The notes under the pieces: model-generated | The model's input: the letters and a program-made list of their open reading frames with translations, nothing else | Databases searched by the model: none | Told to the model about the DNA's origin: nothing | Made by a program: the position numbers and the translations under genes | Part shown: piece by piece, positions 50,395-59,130 of the stretch | Layout of the letters: each line of letters opens with the position of its first letter | Position numbering within the stretch: the first letter of the stretch is position 1 | From: Streptomyces humicola | Lineage (GTDB): Bacteria > Actinomycetota > Actinomycetes > Streptomycetales > Streptomycetaceae | DNA length: 64,000 bases | Direction: 5' to 3' | Assembly (NCBI RefSeq): GCF_024436035.1 | Contig: NZ_JANFNG010000001.1 | Coordinates: forward strand, 79,689-143,688

Positions 50395-53300
50395 GCGCCG
50401 GGCAGCCCGGCTGGGTGCGCCGGTTGTCGGTCTACGTGCTGCGTCACCGCCGCAACGTGCTGATATCCGTCGCCGCGGCCGTGCTCGGCAGCACTGTGCA
50501 GACACTCGTCCCGCTCATCGCCCGGCAGATCATCGACCACGTCATCGTCGCCAAGGACGCGCCGTTGTGGCCGTGGATCCTGGCCCTGGCCGCGGCCGGG
50601 ATGCTCGTTTTCGCGATGTCCTTCCTCCGTCGCTACCTGGGCGCGAGGGCCGCGCTGGCCGTCCAGTTCGATCTGCGCAACGAGATGCACGACCACCTGC
50701 AGCGCATGGACATGCAGAACGTGGCGCGCATGGCTACCGGTCAGCTCGTGGCCCGCGCCAGCTCCGACTCCGCGCTCGTCCAGGGTCTGCTCAACTTCCT
50801 GCCGATCATGGGCGGCAACCTCCTGCTGATGGTGCTGTCCCTGGCGGTGATGGTCTGCCTCTCGCCGCTGCTCGCCGTCGTCAGCCTGATCGCCTTCCCG
50901 GCCCTGCTGATCGTCTCGTACCGGATGCGCCGCCGGGTCTTCCCGGCGACCTGGGACGCCCAGCAACGCGAGGGCGAACTGGCCCAGATCGTCGACGAGG
51001 ACGTCAACGGCGTCCGCGTGGTGAAGGCCTTCGGACAGGAACGGCGCGAACTCGGCCGTCTGGTCGAGGCGGCCCGCTCGCTGTTCGGGGCGCGGATGCG
51101 CAGCGTTCGGCTGCAGGCGCGCTACCAGCCCGTGCTCGAGGCCATCCCGTCGCTGTCGCAGGTGGCGATCCTCGCCCTGGGCGGTTGGATGGCGCTGCGT
51201 CACCAGATCAGCCTGGGAACCTTCCTCGCCTTCTCCACCTACATCGCCCAGTTCGTGGCGCCGGCCAGGCAGCTCACCGGTGTGCTCACCATCGCCCAGC
51301 AGGCCCGTGCGGGGGTCGAGCGGATCTTCCAACTGCTCGATCTGCGACCTGCGATCCAGGAAGCATCGGACGCGATCGAACTGCCCGAGCTGCGTGGTGA
51401 CATCGTCTTCGAAGACGTCCACTTCGGCTACGACGAGGATGCGCCCGTCCTGCGCGGCTTCGACCTGCACCTCACGCCTGGCGAGCGGGTCGCGATCGTC
51501 GGCTCCAGCGGCAGCGGCAAGTCCACGGTCGCCGCCCTCGTCGCCCGCATGTACGACCCCGATCAGGGAAGTGTGCTGGTGGACGGGCACGACGTACGCG
51601 ACGTGACGCTGCACTCGTTGCGCGGCCAGGTCGGCGTCGCCTTCGAGGAGGCGTTCCTGTTCTCCGACACCGTGCGCGCCAACATCGCCTACGGACGGCC
51701 CGACGCCACCGATGCGGAGGTCGAGGCGGCGGCCCGGGCGGCCGTCGCGCACGAGTTCATCACCGCCCTGCCCGACGGTTACGACACGCGCGTCGGCGAG
51801 CGCGGGCTGACGCTCTCCGGCGGACAGCGGCAGCGGATCGCGTTCGCCCGGACCATCCTCACCGACCCGGCGATCCTCGTCCTGGACGATGCCACCAGCG
51901 CGGTCGACGCCACCACCGAGGTGGCGATCCACGACGCGCTGCGCGAGCAACTCACCGACCGCACGACGCTGCTGATCGCGCACCGGATGTCGACGCTGCA
52001 CCTGGCCGACCGCATCGTCGTCCTGGACGGCGGGCGGATCGCGGCGTCCGGCACCCACGCCGAGCTGACGGCGAGCAGCATGCTGTACCGCACGCTGCTG
52101 TCCGGCCTTGAGCAGGAGGAAGCCGGGCAGGCCGGCGACAGCATCGAACAACTCGCGGCGCGCTGGTCGGTCTCGGACGGCGCCACCGCCTCGGCCTGGT
52201 CGGGCGCGCGCCGCCCGGTACGAGCCTCCGGTGGCGCAACGGTCATGGCGGCGATCAGCGCGCCCAGCCTCGGCGCCGGTCTTGGCGGCGGTGCCGGCGG
52301 CGGCTGGCGGCGCAACCTCCCCGCGACGCCCGAACTGCTGGCCCGGGTGGAGGCGCTGCCGCCGATCCGTGACACCGCCGAGATCGATGTCGAGCAGGAG
52401 GCGCGCCCGGAACCGCACTTCACCCTGGCCAAGCTGCTGCGGATGTTCCGTCGGCCGCTGCTGATCGGGCTCGTTCTCGTCGTACTCGACGCGCTGGCCG
52501 GCCTGGCCGGGCCGATCCTGGTCAAGATCGGGATCGACAGCGGCGTCGCCAAGAAGGACATGTTCGTCCTGTTCGCGGCGGCGGGGCTGCTGTTGGCCGT
52601 CACCCTTGCCGACCTGATCGTCGAGGTCGGCGAGACGTTCGTGACCGGCGGCGCCGCCGAGCGGATCATGCTGTCGCTGCGGGTGAAGATCTGGGCGCAG
52701 CTGCAACGGCTCTCGCTCGACTATTACGAGCACGAGATGGCCGGCCGGATCATGACCCGGATGACCACTGACGTCGACCAGTTCGAGTCACTGATCGAGA
52801 ACGGTCTGCTCTCGGCACTGGTGTCGTTCGTGACCTTCGTCGGGGTCGGCTGCGCGCTGGTGGCGGTCAACGCCGAGCTCGGGCTGTGGACGCTGACGGT
52901 CGCGGTCCCGCTCGCCGTGGCGACGATGATCTTCCGCCGCAAGTCCCGGGTGCTGTACGACCTGGCCCGCGACCGGATCGCGGTCGTCAACGCCGCGTTC
53001 CAGGAGAGCCTGTCGGGCGTGCGCGAGTCGCAGGCGTTCACGCACGAGGACGAGACCTCACGCCACTTCCACGGTCTGGGGCGCGACTACCTTCGCGCCC
53101 GGGTCGCGGCCCAGCGGCTGGTGGCGATCTACTTCCCGTTCGTCCAGTTCCTGTCGGCCGCCGCGGACGCCATCGTCCTCGGCGTCGGCGTCCGGATGAT
53201 CGCCTCGGGCCACCTGGCGGTCGGCACGCTGATCGCGTTCATCCTCTACATCGACCTGTTCTTCTCACCCATCCAGCAGTTGTCGCAGGTGTTCGACTCT

Positions 53301-54242
53301 TGGCAGCAGACCCGGGTCTCGGTCAACCGCATCTCTCAGCTGATGGCGCTTCGGACACTCACCCCCGATGCCCCCGACGCCCTCGTCCCGAGGCGGCTCA
53401 GCGGCGATGTGCGACTCACCGGCGTGCAGTTCTCCTACCCGCTGGCGCCCGACGGGTTCCGCGCGCAGCCGGTCGGGCCCGCGGACCCACGGCTGACTCG
53501 CTCCGCTGCCCCGGTACCCAAGCAGGAGGCGCTGCGCGGGCTGGACCTGCACGTCCGCGCGGGCGAGACGGTGGCGCTCGTCGGCGAGACCGGCGCAGGC
53601 AAGTCGACGGCGATCAAGCTGCTGGCCCGCTTCTACGACCCCGACAAGGGTGCGGTCACCATCGACGGGCACGACCTGCGCACGCTGGACCTGCATGCTT
53701 TCCGTACCCAGCTGGGATACGTGCCGCAGGAGGCATTCCTGTTCAGCGGCACCATCCGGCACAACATCGCCTACGGGCGGCCCGACGCCAGCGACGCGGA
53801 GGTCGAGGCCGCGACGCGGGCGGTCGGCGCGCACGACTTCGTCGCTGGCCTGCCCGGCGGCTACCTGCACATGCTCTCCGAGCGCGGCGCCTCGCTGTCG
53901 GCCGGGCAGCGGCAGCTGATCGCACTGGCACGAGCCGAACTGGTGGACCCGAGCGTGCTGCTGCTCGACGAGGCCACGGCCAACCTCGACCTGGTCACCG
54001 AGGCACGCGTGGCGGCGGCGATGCAGCACGTCTCGCGACGGAGGACCACCATCGTCATCGCCCACCGGCTGCAGACCGCCCGCATCGCCGACCGCATCGC
54101 CGTCCTCGACCGGGGCCGGATCATCGAGGTCGGCTCGCACGACGAACTGCTCTGCCGCGACGGGCGCTACGCGCGCATGTGGCAGGCGTACGAGGGGGCC
54201 TCGGCGCCCGATGCCGGCGGGCGAACCCAAAACGTCGGGTGA
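50391..54242 (+). CDS. Fused ABC exporter (two half-transporters in one chain)
   Basis: A 1283-residue chain carrying two complete half-transporters: TM domain 1 (about 1-320), NBD1 (about 335-575), a linker of about 110 residues, TM domain 2 (about 690-985) and NBD2 (about 1000-1270). NBD1 has GSSGSGKST and LSGGQRQR, but its Walker B reads ILVLDDATS (Asp for the catalytic Glu) and the Q-loop Gln is Glu (VAFEEAF). NBD2 has GETGAGKST, VPQEAF, LSAGQRQL and LLLDEATANLD. It is thus an asymmetric exporter with one degenerate ATP site, like heterodimeric multidrug pumps. The start GTG 50391 overlaps the marR stop. Confidence 0.92.
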   Translation: MSAGQPGWVRRLSVYVLRHRRNVLISVAAAVLGSTVQTLVPLIARQIIDHVIVAKDAPLWPWILALAAAGMLVFAMSFLRRYLGARAALAVQFDLRNEMHDHLQRMDMQNVARMATGQLVARASSDSALVQGLLNFLPIMGGNLLLMVLSLAVMVCLSPLLAVVSLIAFPALLIVSYRMRRRVFPATWDAQQREGELAQIVDEDVNGVRVVKAFGQERRELGRLVEAARSLFGARMRSVRLQARYQPVLEAIPSLSQVAILALGGWMALRHQISLGTFLAFSTYIAQFVAPARQLTGVLTIAQQARAGVERIFQLLDLRPAIQEASDAIELPELRGDIVFEDVHFGYDEDAPVLRGFDLHLTPGERVAIVGSSGSGKSTVAALVARMYDPDQGSVLVDGHDVRDVTLHSLRGQVGVAFEEAFLFSDTVRANIAYGRPDATDAEVEAAARAAVAHEFITALPDGYDTRVGERGLTLSGGQRQRIAFARTILTDPAILVLDDATSAVDATTEVAIHDALREQLTDRTTLLIAHRMSTLHLADRIVVLDGGRIAASGTHAELTASSMLYRTLLSGLEQEEAGQAGDSIEQLAARWSVSDGATASAWSGARRPVRASGGATVMAAISAPSLGAGLGGGAGGGWRRNLPATPELLARVEALPPIRDTAEIDVEQEARPEPHFTLAKLLRMFRRPLLIGLVLVVLDALAGLAGPILVKIGIDSGVAKKDMFVLFAAAGLLLAVTLADLIVEVGETFVTGGAAERIMLSLRVKIWAQLQRLSLDYYEHEMAGRIMTRMTTDVDQFESLIENGLLSALVSFVTFVGVGCALVAVNAELGLWTLTVAVPLAVATMIFRRKSRVLYDLARDRIAVVNAAFQESLSGVRESQAFTHEDETSRHFHGLGRDYLRARVAAQRLVAIYFPFVQFLSAAADAIVLGVGVRMIASGHLAVGTLIAFILYIDLFFSPIQQLSQVFDSWQQTRVSVNRISQLMALRTLTPDAPDALVPRRLSGDVRLTGVQFSYPLAPDGFRAQPVGPADPRLTRSAAPVPKQEALRGLDLHVRAGETVALVGETGAGKSTAIKLLARFYDPDKGAVTIDGHDLRTLDLHAFRTQLGYVPQEAFLFSGTIRHNIAYGRPDASDAEVEAATRAVGAHDFVAGLPGGYLHMLSERGASLSAGQRQLIALARAELVDPSVLLLDEATANLDLVTEARVAAAMQHVSRRRTTIVIAHRLQTARIADRIAVLDRGRIIEVGSHDELLCRDGRYARMWQAYEGASAPDAGGRTQNVG

Positions 54243-54764
54243 CAAGATGGCCGGGCTTCGACGTTGCCCTTGCCGAAAACCCATCCGCCCTGGTGGGAGC
54301 CGTCGTGCTGGATGTCGACCGCGGGCGCTTGCGCCAGCGCTCTCGCGCGGCCGGCGATTGCCGCGACATGATGATCGGCCGTGCTGCTGCGATCGGCTGA
54401 TGTGCGCGTCAGGACGCGTTCGCCATGCTGCGTCTGCTGCCGATGAGCGACAAGGACAAAGCTAGGCGGCGCGGCTGTTGTTGATGCCGCCGTAGACGTC
54501 GCCCTCGTCCGACTGCCCTCCGGACGAGCCGGAGCGATGGTGAACCGTGAACCAGCACGGCGCCGATCGGCTGCGCGGCGAGAACGCGACACTTACTTCC
54601 GTGAACTCGCACGTCATGGCGATCAGGTCTCCCCGCGGAGCGGTCTCGTTCGAGCGGAGCTCCACAGGACGTGTGCCGATGGTCGCTGCCCTCACCATCC
54701 ACCACCGGGGCAGGCGCCGTCGCGTATTGTGACCTGGAGTCAGCCATCCGGGAGGGCACACGCC
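54243..54764. other. Intergenic, no gene recognised
   Basis: This gap of about 520 bases lies between the ABC exporter and the epoxide hydrolase. Frames on both strands are open, but no domain or good start is seen. GGGAGG near 54750 serves the next gene. Confidence 0.4.
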
Positions 54765-55724
54765 ATGGTGGAGCACCGCACGGTCGAAACAAACGGCATC
54801 CGGCTGCACGTCGCCGAGGAAGGTGAAGGCCCCCTCGTTGTCCTGCTGCACGGCTTCCCCGAATGCTGGTACTCCTGGCGCCATCAGTTCGCGCCGCTCG
54901 CCGCCGCCGGATACCACGTCGTCGCCCCCGACCAGCGCGGCTACGCTCGCAGTGACCGCCCCGAGGCCATCGACGCCTACACCATCCTGCACCTGGTCGG
55001 CGACGTCATCGGCCTGATCCACGCGCTCGGCGAGGAACGAGCCGTCGTCATCGGCCACGACTGGGGCGCGCCCGTCGCCTGGCACACCGCGCTGCTGCGC
55101 CCCGACGTCGTACGCGGCGTGGCCGGCCTGAGCGTGCCGCCGCAGCCCCGCGGCTCCGTACCGCCGCTGCGTGCCATGCACGAGCGCTACAACGGCCAGT
55201 TTTACTGGAACTACTTCCAGACGCCCGGGGTCGCCGACGCCGAGCTCGCCGCCGACCCGCGCACCACCTTCCGCCGCACCCTCTACGCGGCCTCCGGCGA
55301 CAATCCCCGCAATAATCCGCCGGCCCAGCCTCTGGTGCGCCCCGGCCGCGGCTTCCTCGACGCGGCCGAGGACCCCAAGGAACTCCCCTCCTGGCTCGAT
55401 GAATCCGACATCGACGCGTTCGTCGCCGAATACCGCGAGGCGGGCTTCACCGGCGGCCTCAACTGGTACCGCAACCTGGACCGCAACTGGGAACTGACCG
55501 CCGCATGGGAGGGCGCGGCCCTGCGGGTACCCTCCCTCTACGTCACCGGCGACCGCGACCTGGTCTACGCCTTCCCCGGCATGGACCGGCTGATCCCCGC
55601 CCTGCCGCAGCTCGTTCCCGGAATCCGGCCGCCCATGATCCTCCCGGGCTGCGGCCACTGGACCCAGCAGGAACGCCCCGCCGAGGTCAACGCCGCGCTC
55701 CTGGACTTCATCGGCTCCCTGTAG
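54765..55724 (+). CDS. Epoxide hydrolase (alpha/beta fold)
   Basis: A 319-residue soluble epoxide hydrolase. The oxyanion motif is LLHGFPECWYSWRHQF, the nucleophile aspartate is in VIGHDWGAPVAW, and lid residues lie in GLNWYRNLDRNW. The acid is in TGDRDLVYAF and the His in PGCGHWTQQERP. These give high confidence in the class. It would open epoxides to diols. ATG 54765 follows GGGAGG; an in-frame extension to 54537 is not family-like. It is monocistronic; the substrate is unknown, perhaps an oxidised aromatic or fatty acid. Confidence 0.9.
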   Translation: MVEHRTVETNGIRLHVAEEGEGPLVVLLHGFPECWYSWRHQFAPLAAAGYHVVAPDQRGYARSDRPEAIDAYTILHLVGDVIGLIHALGEERAVVIGHDWGAPVAWHTALLRPDVVRGVAGLSVPPQPRGSVPPLRAMHERYNGQFYWNYFQTPGVADAELAADPRTTFRRTLYAASGDNPRNNPPAQPLVRPGRGFLDAAEDPKELPSWLDESDIDAFVAEYREAGFTGGLNWYRNLDRNWELTAAWEGAALRVPSLYVTGDRDLVYAFPGMDRLIPALPQLVPGIRPPMILPGCGHWTQQERPAEVNAALLDFIGSL

Positions 55725-55759
55725 CGGGAAGCTCCCCGAGCGCGTAGGCGCGCCGGGGA

Positions 55760-55927
55760 TCACGTGGCGCAGTCGAACTCGGTGCGGCACAGCGCGCAAC
55801 GGGCCGGCACGCGGATTCGCTGGTGGCAGGTCGGGCACCGAAACGAAGCCCGCAGCTGGGCGTTGCCCTCGAAGGCGTAGCCGCCGGAAACGGGTGGCGG
55901 CAGCCCGCGGCGGGTGCGGCGCTGCAC
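55760..55927 (-). CDS. Very small zinc-ribbon protein
   Basis: A 55-residue frame from GTG 55927 ending with two CxxC knuckles: FRCPTCHQRIRVPARCALCRT and then FDCAT. A double zinc knuckle spaced 11 residues is unlikely by chance and looks like a tiny zinc-ribbon or rubredoxin-like peptide. The start has only AGGT as a ribosome site, and a stop lies about 20 codons upstream in frame. It could be the preserved end of an older gene. Confidence 0.4.
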   Translation of the reverse strand: MQRRTRRGLPPPVSGGYAFEGNAQLRASFRCPTCHQRIRVPARCALCRTEFDCAT

Positions 55928-55976
55928 GCGACCTGACCCTGTGTGGACGGGATTATCGGCAGGGGGCGCCGTTCAC

Positions 55977-56004
55977 CCTGTTGCCTGTTGCCTGTTGCCT
56001 GTTG
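55977..56004. repeat. Four tandem 7-bp repeats
   Basis: CCTGTTG is repeated four times perfectly, upstream of the quinone oxidoreductase promoter. It has no coding role and is a probable slippage tract. Confidence 0.8.
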
Positions 56005-56056
56005 CCTGCGTCGCAGCGACGCCGGGCTTCGCAGCGAAAGAAGCACCCTTGCCTAT

Positions 56057-56065
56057 GGTCAGGCC
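56057..56065. promoter_or_regulatory. Imperfect copy of the FadR-type operator
   Basis: TAT-GGTCAGGCC-ATGAC differs from the GGTC-N-GACC motif of 58991-62261 by one base. It lies 43 bases before the quinone oxidoreductase start, next to an AT-rich stretch (GTATTTTTAATGG) that may be the promoter. Confidence 0.3.
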
Positions 56066-56107
56066 ATGACGTATTTTTAATGGTACATCCTTTTGTCGGA
56101 GGTTGCG

Positions 56108-57088
56108 TTGCAGGCAGTCGTCTTGCGCGAGTTCGGCTCGGCGCGGAACTTGCTGTACGAGGAGCACCCCGACCCCGTCACACGACCGGGATGGACGACG
56201 GTGCGCCTCCGTGCCAGCGGGCTGAACTGGCATGACGTACTTGTCCGCCAGGGGAGGTACCGGTCTCCGCTGCCGCACGTCATCGGCGCCGACGGTGCGG
56301 GAGTCTGCACCGACACCGGTGAGGAAGTCCTGATCCTGCCGTCGCTGTGGTGGGGAGACGACCAGAGCGCGCCGGCACCCGAGTGGCGGATCCTCGGTGA
56401 TCGCCACGCGGGGACGTACGCAGAGCTGGTGCAGGTACCGACCGAGTGCGTGCTGCCCAAGCCCACCGGGCTGAGCTGGACCGAGGCGGCTGCCCTGCCC
56501 CTGGTGGGTCTGACAACCTACCGCGCCCTGTTCACCCGCGGCCGACTGCGTGCGGGAGAGTCGGTGCTCGTGCTCGGGGCCGGCGGGGGCGTCGCCACGA
56601 TGGCGGTCACGCTCGCCGCCGGCATCGGCGCCCGGGTCGTGGTCACCTCGTCCTCCATGGACAAGATCGCGCAGGCTCAGTGCCGTGGTGCCGCCGGAGG
56701 CGTTCTCTACACGGACGCCGACTGGGCCGAGTCGGCCAGGGAACTCTCCGTCGGAGGCCGTGGCTTCGATCTAGTGCTGGACTCGGCCGGGTGCTGGTCG
56801 GACTCCGTGCGGGCGCTGCGTCCGGGCGGGCGGCTGGTCGTGCTGGGCGCGTCCCGAGACGAACACCCGCTACTCGACGCGCGGAAGTTCTACTTCGGCC
56901 AGTACGACCTGCTCGGCAGCACCATGGGCAGTCCCCGCGACTTCCGCGGGCTCCTCTCCCTTCTCCACAGCCACAGCATTCCGCCGCCGGCGATCGACAG
57001 GGTCTTCCCGCTCGACCAGGCCGCAGCGGCGCACGAGTACATGGAACAGGGCAGCGGGTTCGGGAAGCTCGTTCTGACCCATGCCTGA
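56108..57088 (+). CDS. Zinc-free medium-chain quinone oxidoreductase-like dehydrogenase
   Basis: A 326-residue MDR-superfamily protein. It has a GroES-like N-terminal half (LREFGSARNLLYEEHPD, LRASGLNWHDVLVRQGRY, HVIGADGAGVC) and a nucleotide-binding half with VLVLGAGGGVATMAV and DLVLDSAGCWSDSVRAL. Catalytic zinc ligands are not evident, as expected for the quinone oxidoreductase branch. TTG 56108 is the likely start, since CGGAGG stands five bases before it. It leads a two-gene unit with the enoyl-CoA hydratase 75 bases downstream. Confidence 0.85.
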   Translation: MQAVVLREFGSARNLLYEEHPDPVTRPGWTTVRLRASGLNWHDVLVRQGRYRSPLPHVIGADGAGVCTDTGEEVLILPSLWWGDDQSAPAPEWRILGDRHAGTYAELVQVPTECVLPKPTGLSWTEAAALPLVGLTTYRALFTRGRLRAGESVLVLGAGGGVATMAVTLAAGIGARVVVTSSSMDKIAQAQCRGAAGGVLYTDADWAESARELSVGGRGFDLVLDSAGCWSDSVRALRPGGRLVVLGASRDEHPLLDARKFYFGQYDLLGSTMGSPRDFRGLLSLLHSHSIPPPAIDRVFPLDQAAAAHEYMEQGSGFGKLVLTHA

Positions 57089-57163
57089 GCGGGTTCGCCA
57101 CGGGTTCACCACAGAGGAAGCGGACCAGGAGGGACCGGCCGCGATGCGGAAGGGGAGCGTCGG

Positions 57164-57949
57164 ATGACGGAGAAGCGGGTCCGTTACGCGGTGGACGAGA
57201 AGGGAGCCGCCTTCGTCACCCTTGATCACCCTCAGACACGAAATGCCCTCAGCGACGAACTGCTCGACGACCTGCTGGGCGCGCTGGAGGAGGCGCAGCG
57301 GGACGAGGCGGTGCGAGTCGTCGTGCTCAGCTCCTCCCACGACCGCATCTTTTCCTCTGGCGGCAATCTCAAGGCGTTCGCGGATGTCCGGGCCGCGATC
57401 ACAAAGTACGCCGGGCTGTATCGCTTCCCGCGCCTGTTCCGGCTGATCGGTGCTTTGGGGAAGCCGGTCATCTGCGCGGCCAACGGAGATGCCCTGGCGG
57501 GGGCGTTCGGTCTTGCCCTGGCCTGTGATCTCGTCATAGCGAAGGAGTCGGTGCGGTTCGGCTGCCCGGAGATCAACGTCGGCGTGTTCCCGTTCATGAT
57601 CTCGGCCCTCATCTACCGGAACATCGGCCGAATGAAGGCCAACGAGCTCATGATGCTGGGAGAGCTGATCAGCGCCCGGGAGGCGCACGACCTGGGAATC
57701 GTCAACGCAGTCGTTCCGGACGAGGAGTTCGACGAAGCGGTCGTCAGGTGGGCGCACAAGGTTGCCGCTAAGTCGCCACTGCTGATGAAGCTGGGCAAGG
57801 ATGCCATCAACGCCACCCGGGACCTCGCTCTTCACGAGGCGCTTGACGTGCTGCAGGCGCAACTCGCCCTTGCCTTCACGACCGAGGACATGGCCGAGGG
57901 TGTCAGTGCGTTCCAGGAGAAGCGCCAGCCGAACTGGCAGATGCGGTGA
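57164..57949 (+). CDS. Enoyl-CoA hydratase/isomerase family protein
   Basis: A 261-residue crotonase-fold protein. The first oxyanion segment is DRIFSSGGNLKAF, the second is ANGDALAGAFGLALACD, and one catalytic glutamate is present in FGCPEINVGVFP. The first catalytic Glu of classical hydratases is replaced in the AGAFG segment, so the enzyme may be an isomerase, a hydrolase or a hydratase with altered chemistry. ATG 57164 follows AAGGGGAG. It shares the unit with the quinone oxidoreductase and ends before a clear hairpin. Confidence 0.85.
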   Translation: MTEKRVRYAVDEKGAAFVTLDHPQTRNALSDELLDDLLGALEEAQRDEAVRVVVLSSSHDRIFSSGGNLKAFADVRAAITKYAGLYRFPRLFRLIGALGKPVICAANGDALAGAFGLALACDLVIAKESVRFGCPEINVGVFPFMISALIYRNIGRMKANELMMLGELISAREAHDLGIVNAVVPDEEFDEAVVRWAHKVAAKSPLLMKLGKDAINATRDLALHEALDVLQAQLALAFTTEDMAEGVSAFQEKRQPNWQMR

Positions 57950-57996
57950 GAGCCGCGGATCCGGCTTGATCGGCTCTCGAGGCACCCCGGAGACAT

Positions 57997-58031
57997 GGGT
58001 CACCCGGAGAATCGCATCCTCCCGGTGACCC
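57997..58031. terminator. Terminator after the enoyl-CoA hydratase
   Basis: GGGTCACC (57997-58004) pairs with GGTGACCC (58024-58031), extended inward by a near-match. It lies in the gap between the convergent hydratase and FadR genes. Confidence 0.65.
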
Positions 58032-58182
58032 ACCGGACTGAAACGGTACGGCAGACGGGGTGACCACGGCCCGCGCGCTCGCCCGCACCACCGCCTCGCC
58101 ACCGCGACCAACGCGGTCGCCGACAAGTTCACTGCTCAACCGGACTCCCTATGTGCGGGGGGATGCCTTGGCCGAGCACCTG

Positions 58183-58962
58183 TCATGCTCCGCCCGCGAC
58201 CGAGATCTCGGTGCGCTTGTCCACCTTGAGGACCGCGGCGGCGTAGCTGTGCACGTGCCGGTTCATGCGGCGGACCGCCGCGTCGGGGTCCTGAGCCCGA
58301 ATCGCCTTGGTGATCGAGCGGTGAGCGCGTACCGTCAGACGGCGCACTTCCTGGTCCACGAACCGCTCGTTCTCGGTGGCGGTGTAGATCGCTTGGGACA
58401 GGGCGGTCATGAAGCCGGTGAGGAGCTCGTTGTGGCTCGCGGTCGCGACGGCCACGTGCCAATCGACATTGGCCTGGAGGAATGCCGCCAACGGACTGCC
58501 GTCGTCGGCGATCGCGTCGTTCGCGGCATCGAGTGCGTCGAGGTCCTCGGCGGTCCGGTGCAGGGCGGCGAGCTGGGCGCAGTAGGGTTCGATCGCCTCG
58601 CGCGTCTCCAAAAGCGCGGACAGCCGGATCTGGCGTCCACGGATCAGCAGGCTCACGGAGCTTGCGACCGCGTCCTTGTTCGGACGCTGCACGAAGGCAC
58701 CGCCGGCGCGACCCGTCTTGATTCGGACCAGGCCCTGCACTTCCAGGATGCGCAGAGCCTCCCGGATGGTGGCGCGACTCATCTGCGTCTGAACCACGAG
58801 TTCGCGCTCGGGGGGCAGAGCAGCGCCTTCCGCGAACTCGCCGCTCAGGATGCGTTCGCGCAGCTCTCTGGCAAGCACGTCCGAGGCCTTGGGCACCTCC
58901 ATGGGCGCGAGCTGGATAGCGGACTGCCTGCTTCCGGACGAGCGGGCGGTTGCCTCAGGCAC
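58183..58962 (-). CDS. FadR-subfamily GntR regulator, copy 1
   Basis: A 259-residue GntR/FadR protein. The winged helix has LRERILSGEFAEGAALPPER, VVQTQMSRATIREALRILE and GLVRIKTGRAGGAFV. The C-terminal FCD domain has likely metal-binding residues: Asp/His in NVDWHVAVATASHNELL, and a His in RMNRHVHSYAAAV. It is close to the gene at 59131-59913 along the whole length, a tandem duplication. GTG 58962 follows GGGGAG. The operator GGTCCGACC lies 28 bases upstream, so autoregulation is likely. Acyl-CoA or another acid may be the ligand. Confidence 0.9.
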   Translation of the reverse strand: MPEATARSSGSRQSAIQLAPMEVPKASDVLARELRERILSGEFAEGAALPPERELVVQTQMSRATIREALRILEVQGLVRIKTGRAGGAFVQRPNKDAVASSVSLLIRGRQIRLSALLETREAIEPYCAQLAALHRTAEDLDALDAANDAIADDGSPLAAFLQANVDWHVAVATASHNELLTGFMTALSQAIYTATENERFVDQEVRRLTVRAHRSITKAIRAQDPDAAVRRMNRHVHSYAAAVLKVDKRTEISVAGGA

Positions 58963-58990
58963 GGTCTCTCCCCGTGGTTCATTTGCTAAT

Positions 58991-58999
58991 GGTCCGACC
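58991..58999. promoter_or_regulatory. FadR-type operator, site 1
   Basis: TAAT-GGTCCGACC-TAAGTCA. The palindrome GGTC-N-GACC, followed by T, fits the TGGT-N3-ACC pattern of FadR-subfamily regulators. It lies upstream of the first FadR paralogue. Confidence 0.6.
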
Positions 59000-59130
59000 T
59001 AAGTCACCTCAATCTAACATACGCGATCGCGGCGGTCGCGAACGGATTGGAGCAAGAGCACCTTGGCGTTCCGGAGCCGACGACCGTCCCATCCAGCGAT
59101 CACCCGCGCGCTGTCAGGCCCCGGCTTCGG

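Noticed and set aside
50058-52733. 891-residue antisense frame opposite the ABC exporter
   Set aside because: Composition (Arg/Gln/Asp/Gly runs) is typical of an antisense shadow; the + strand has complete ABC transporter motifs.
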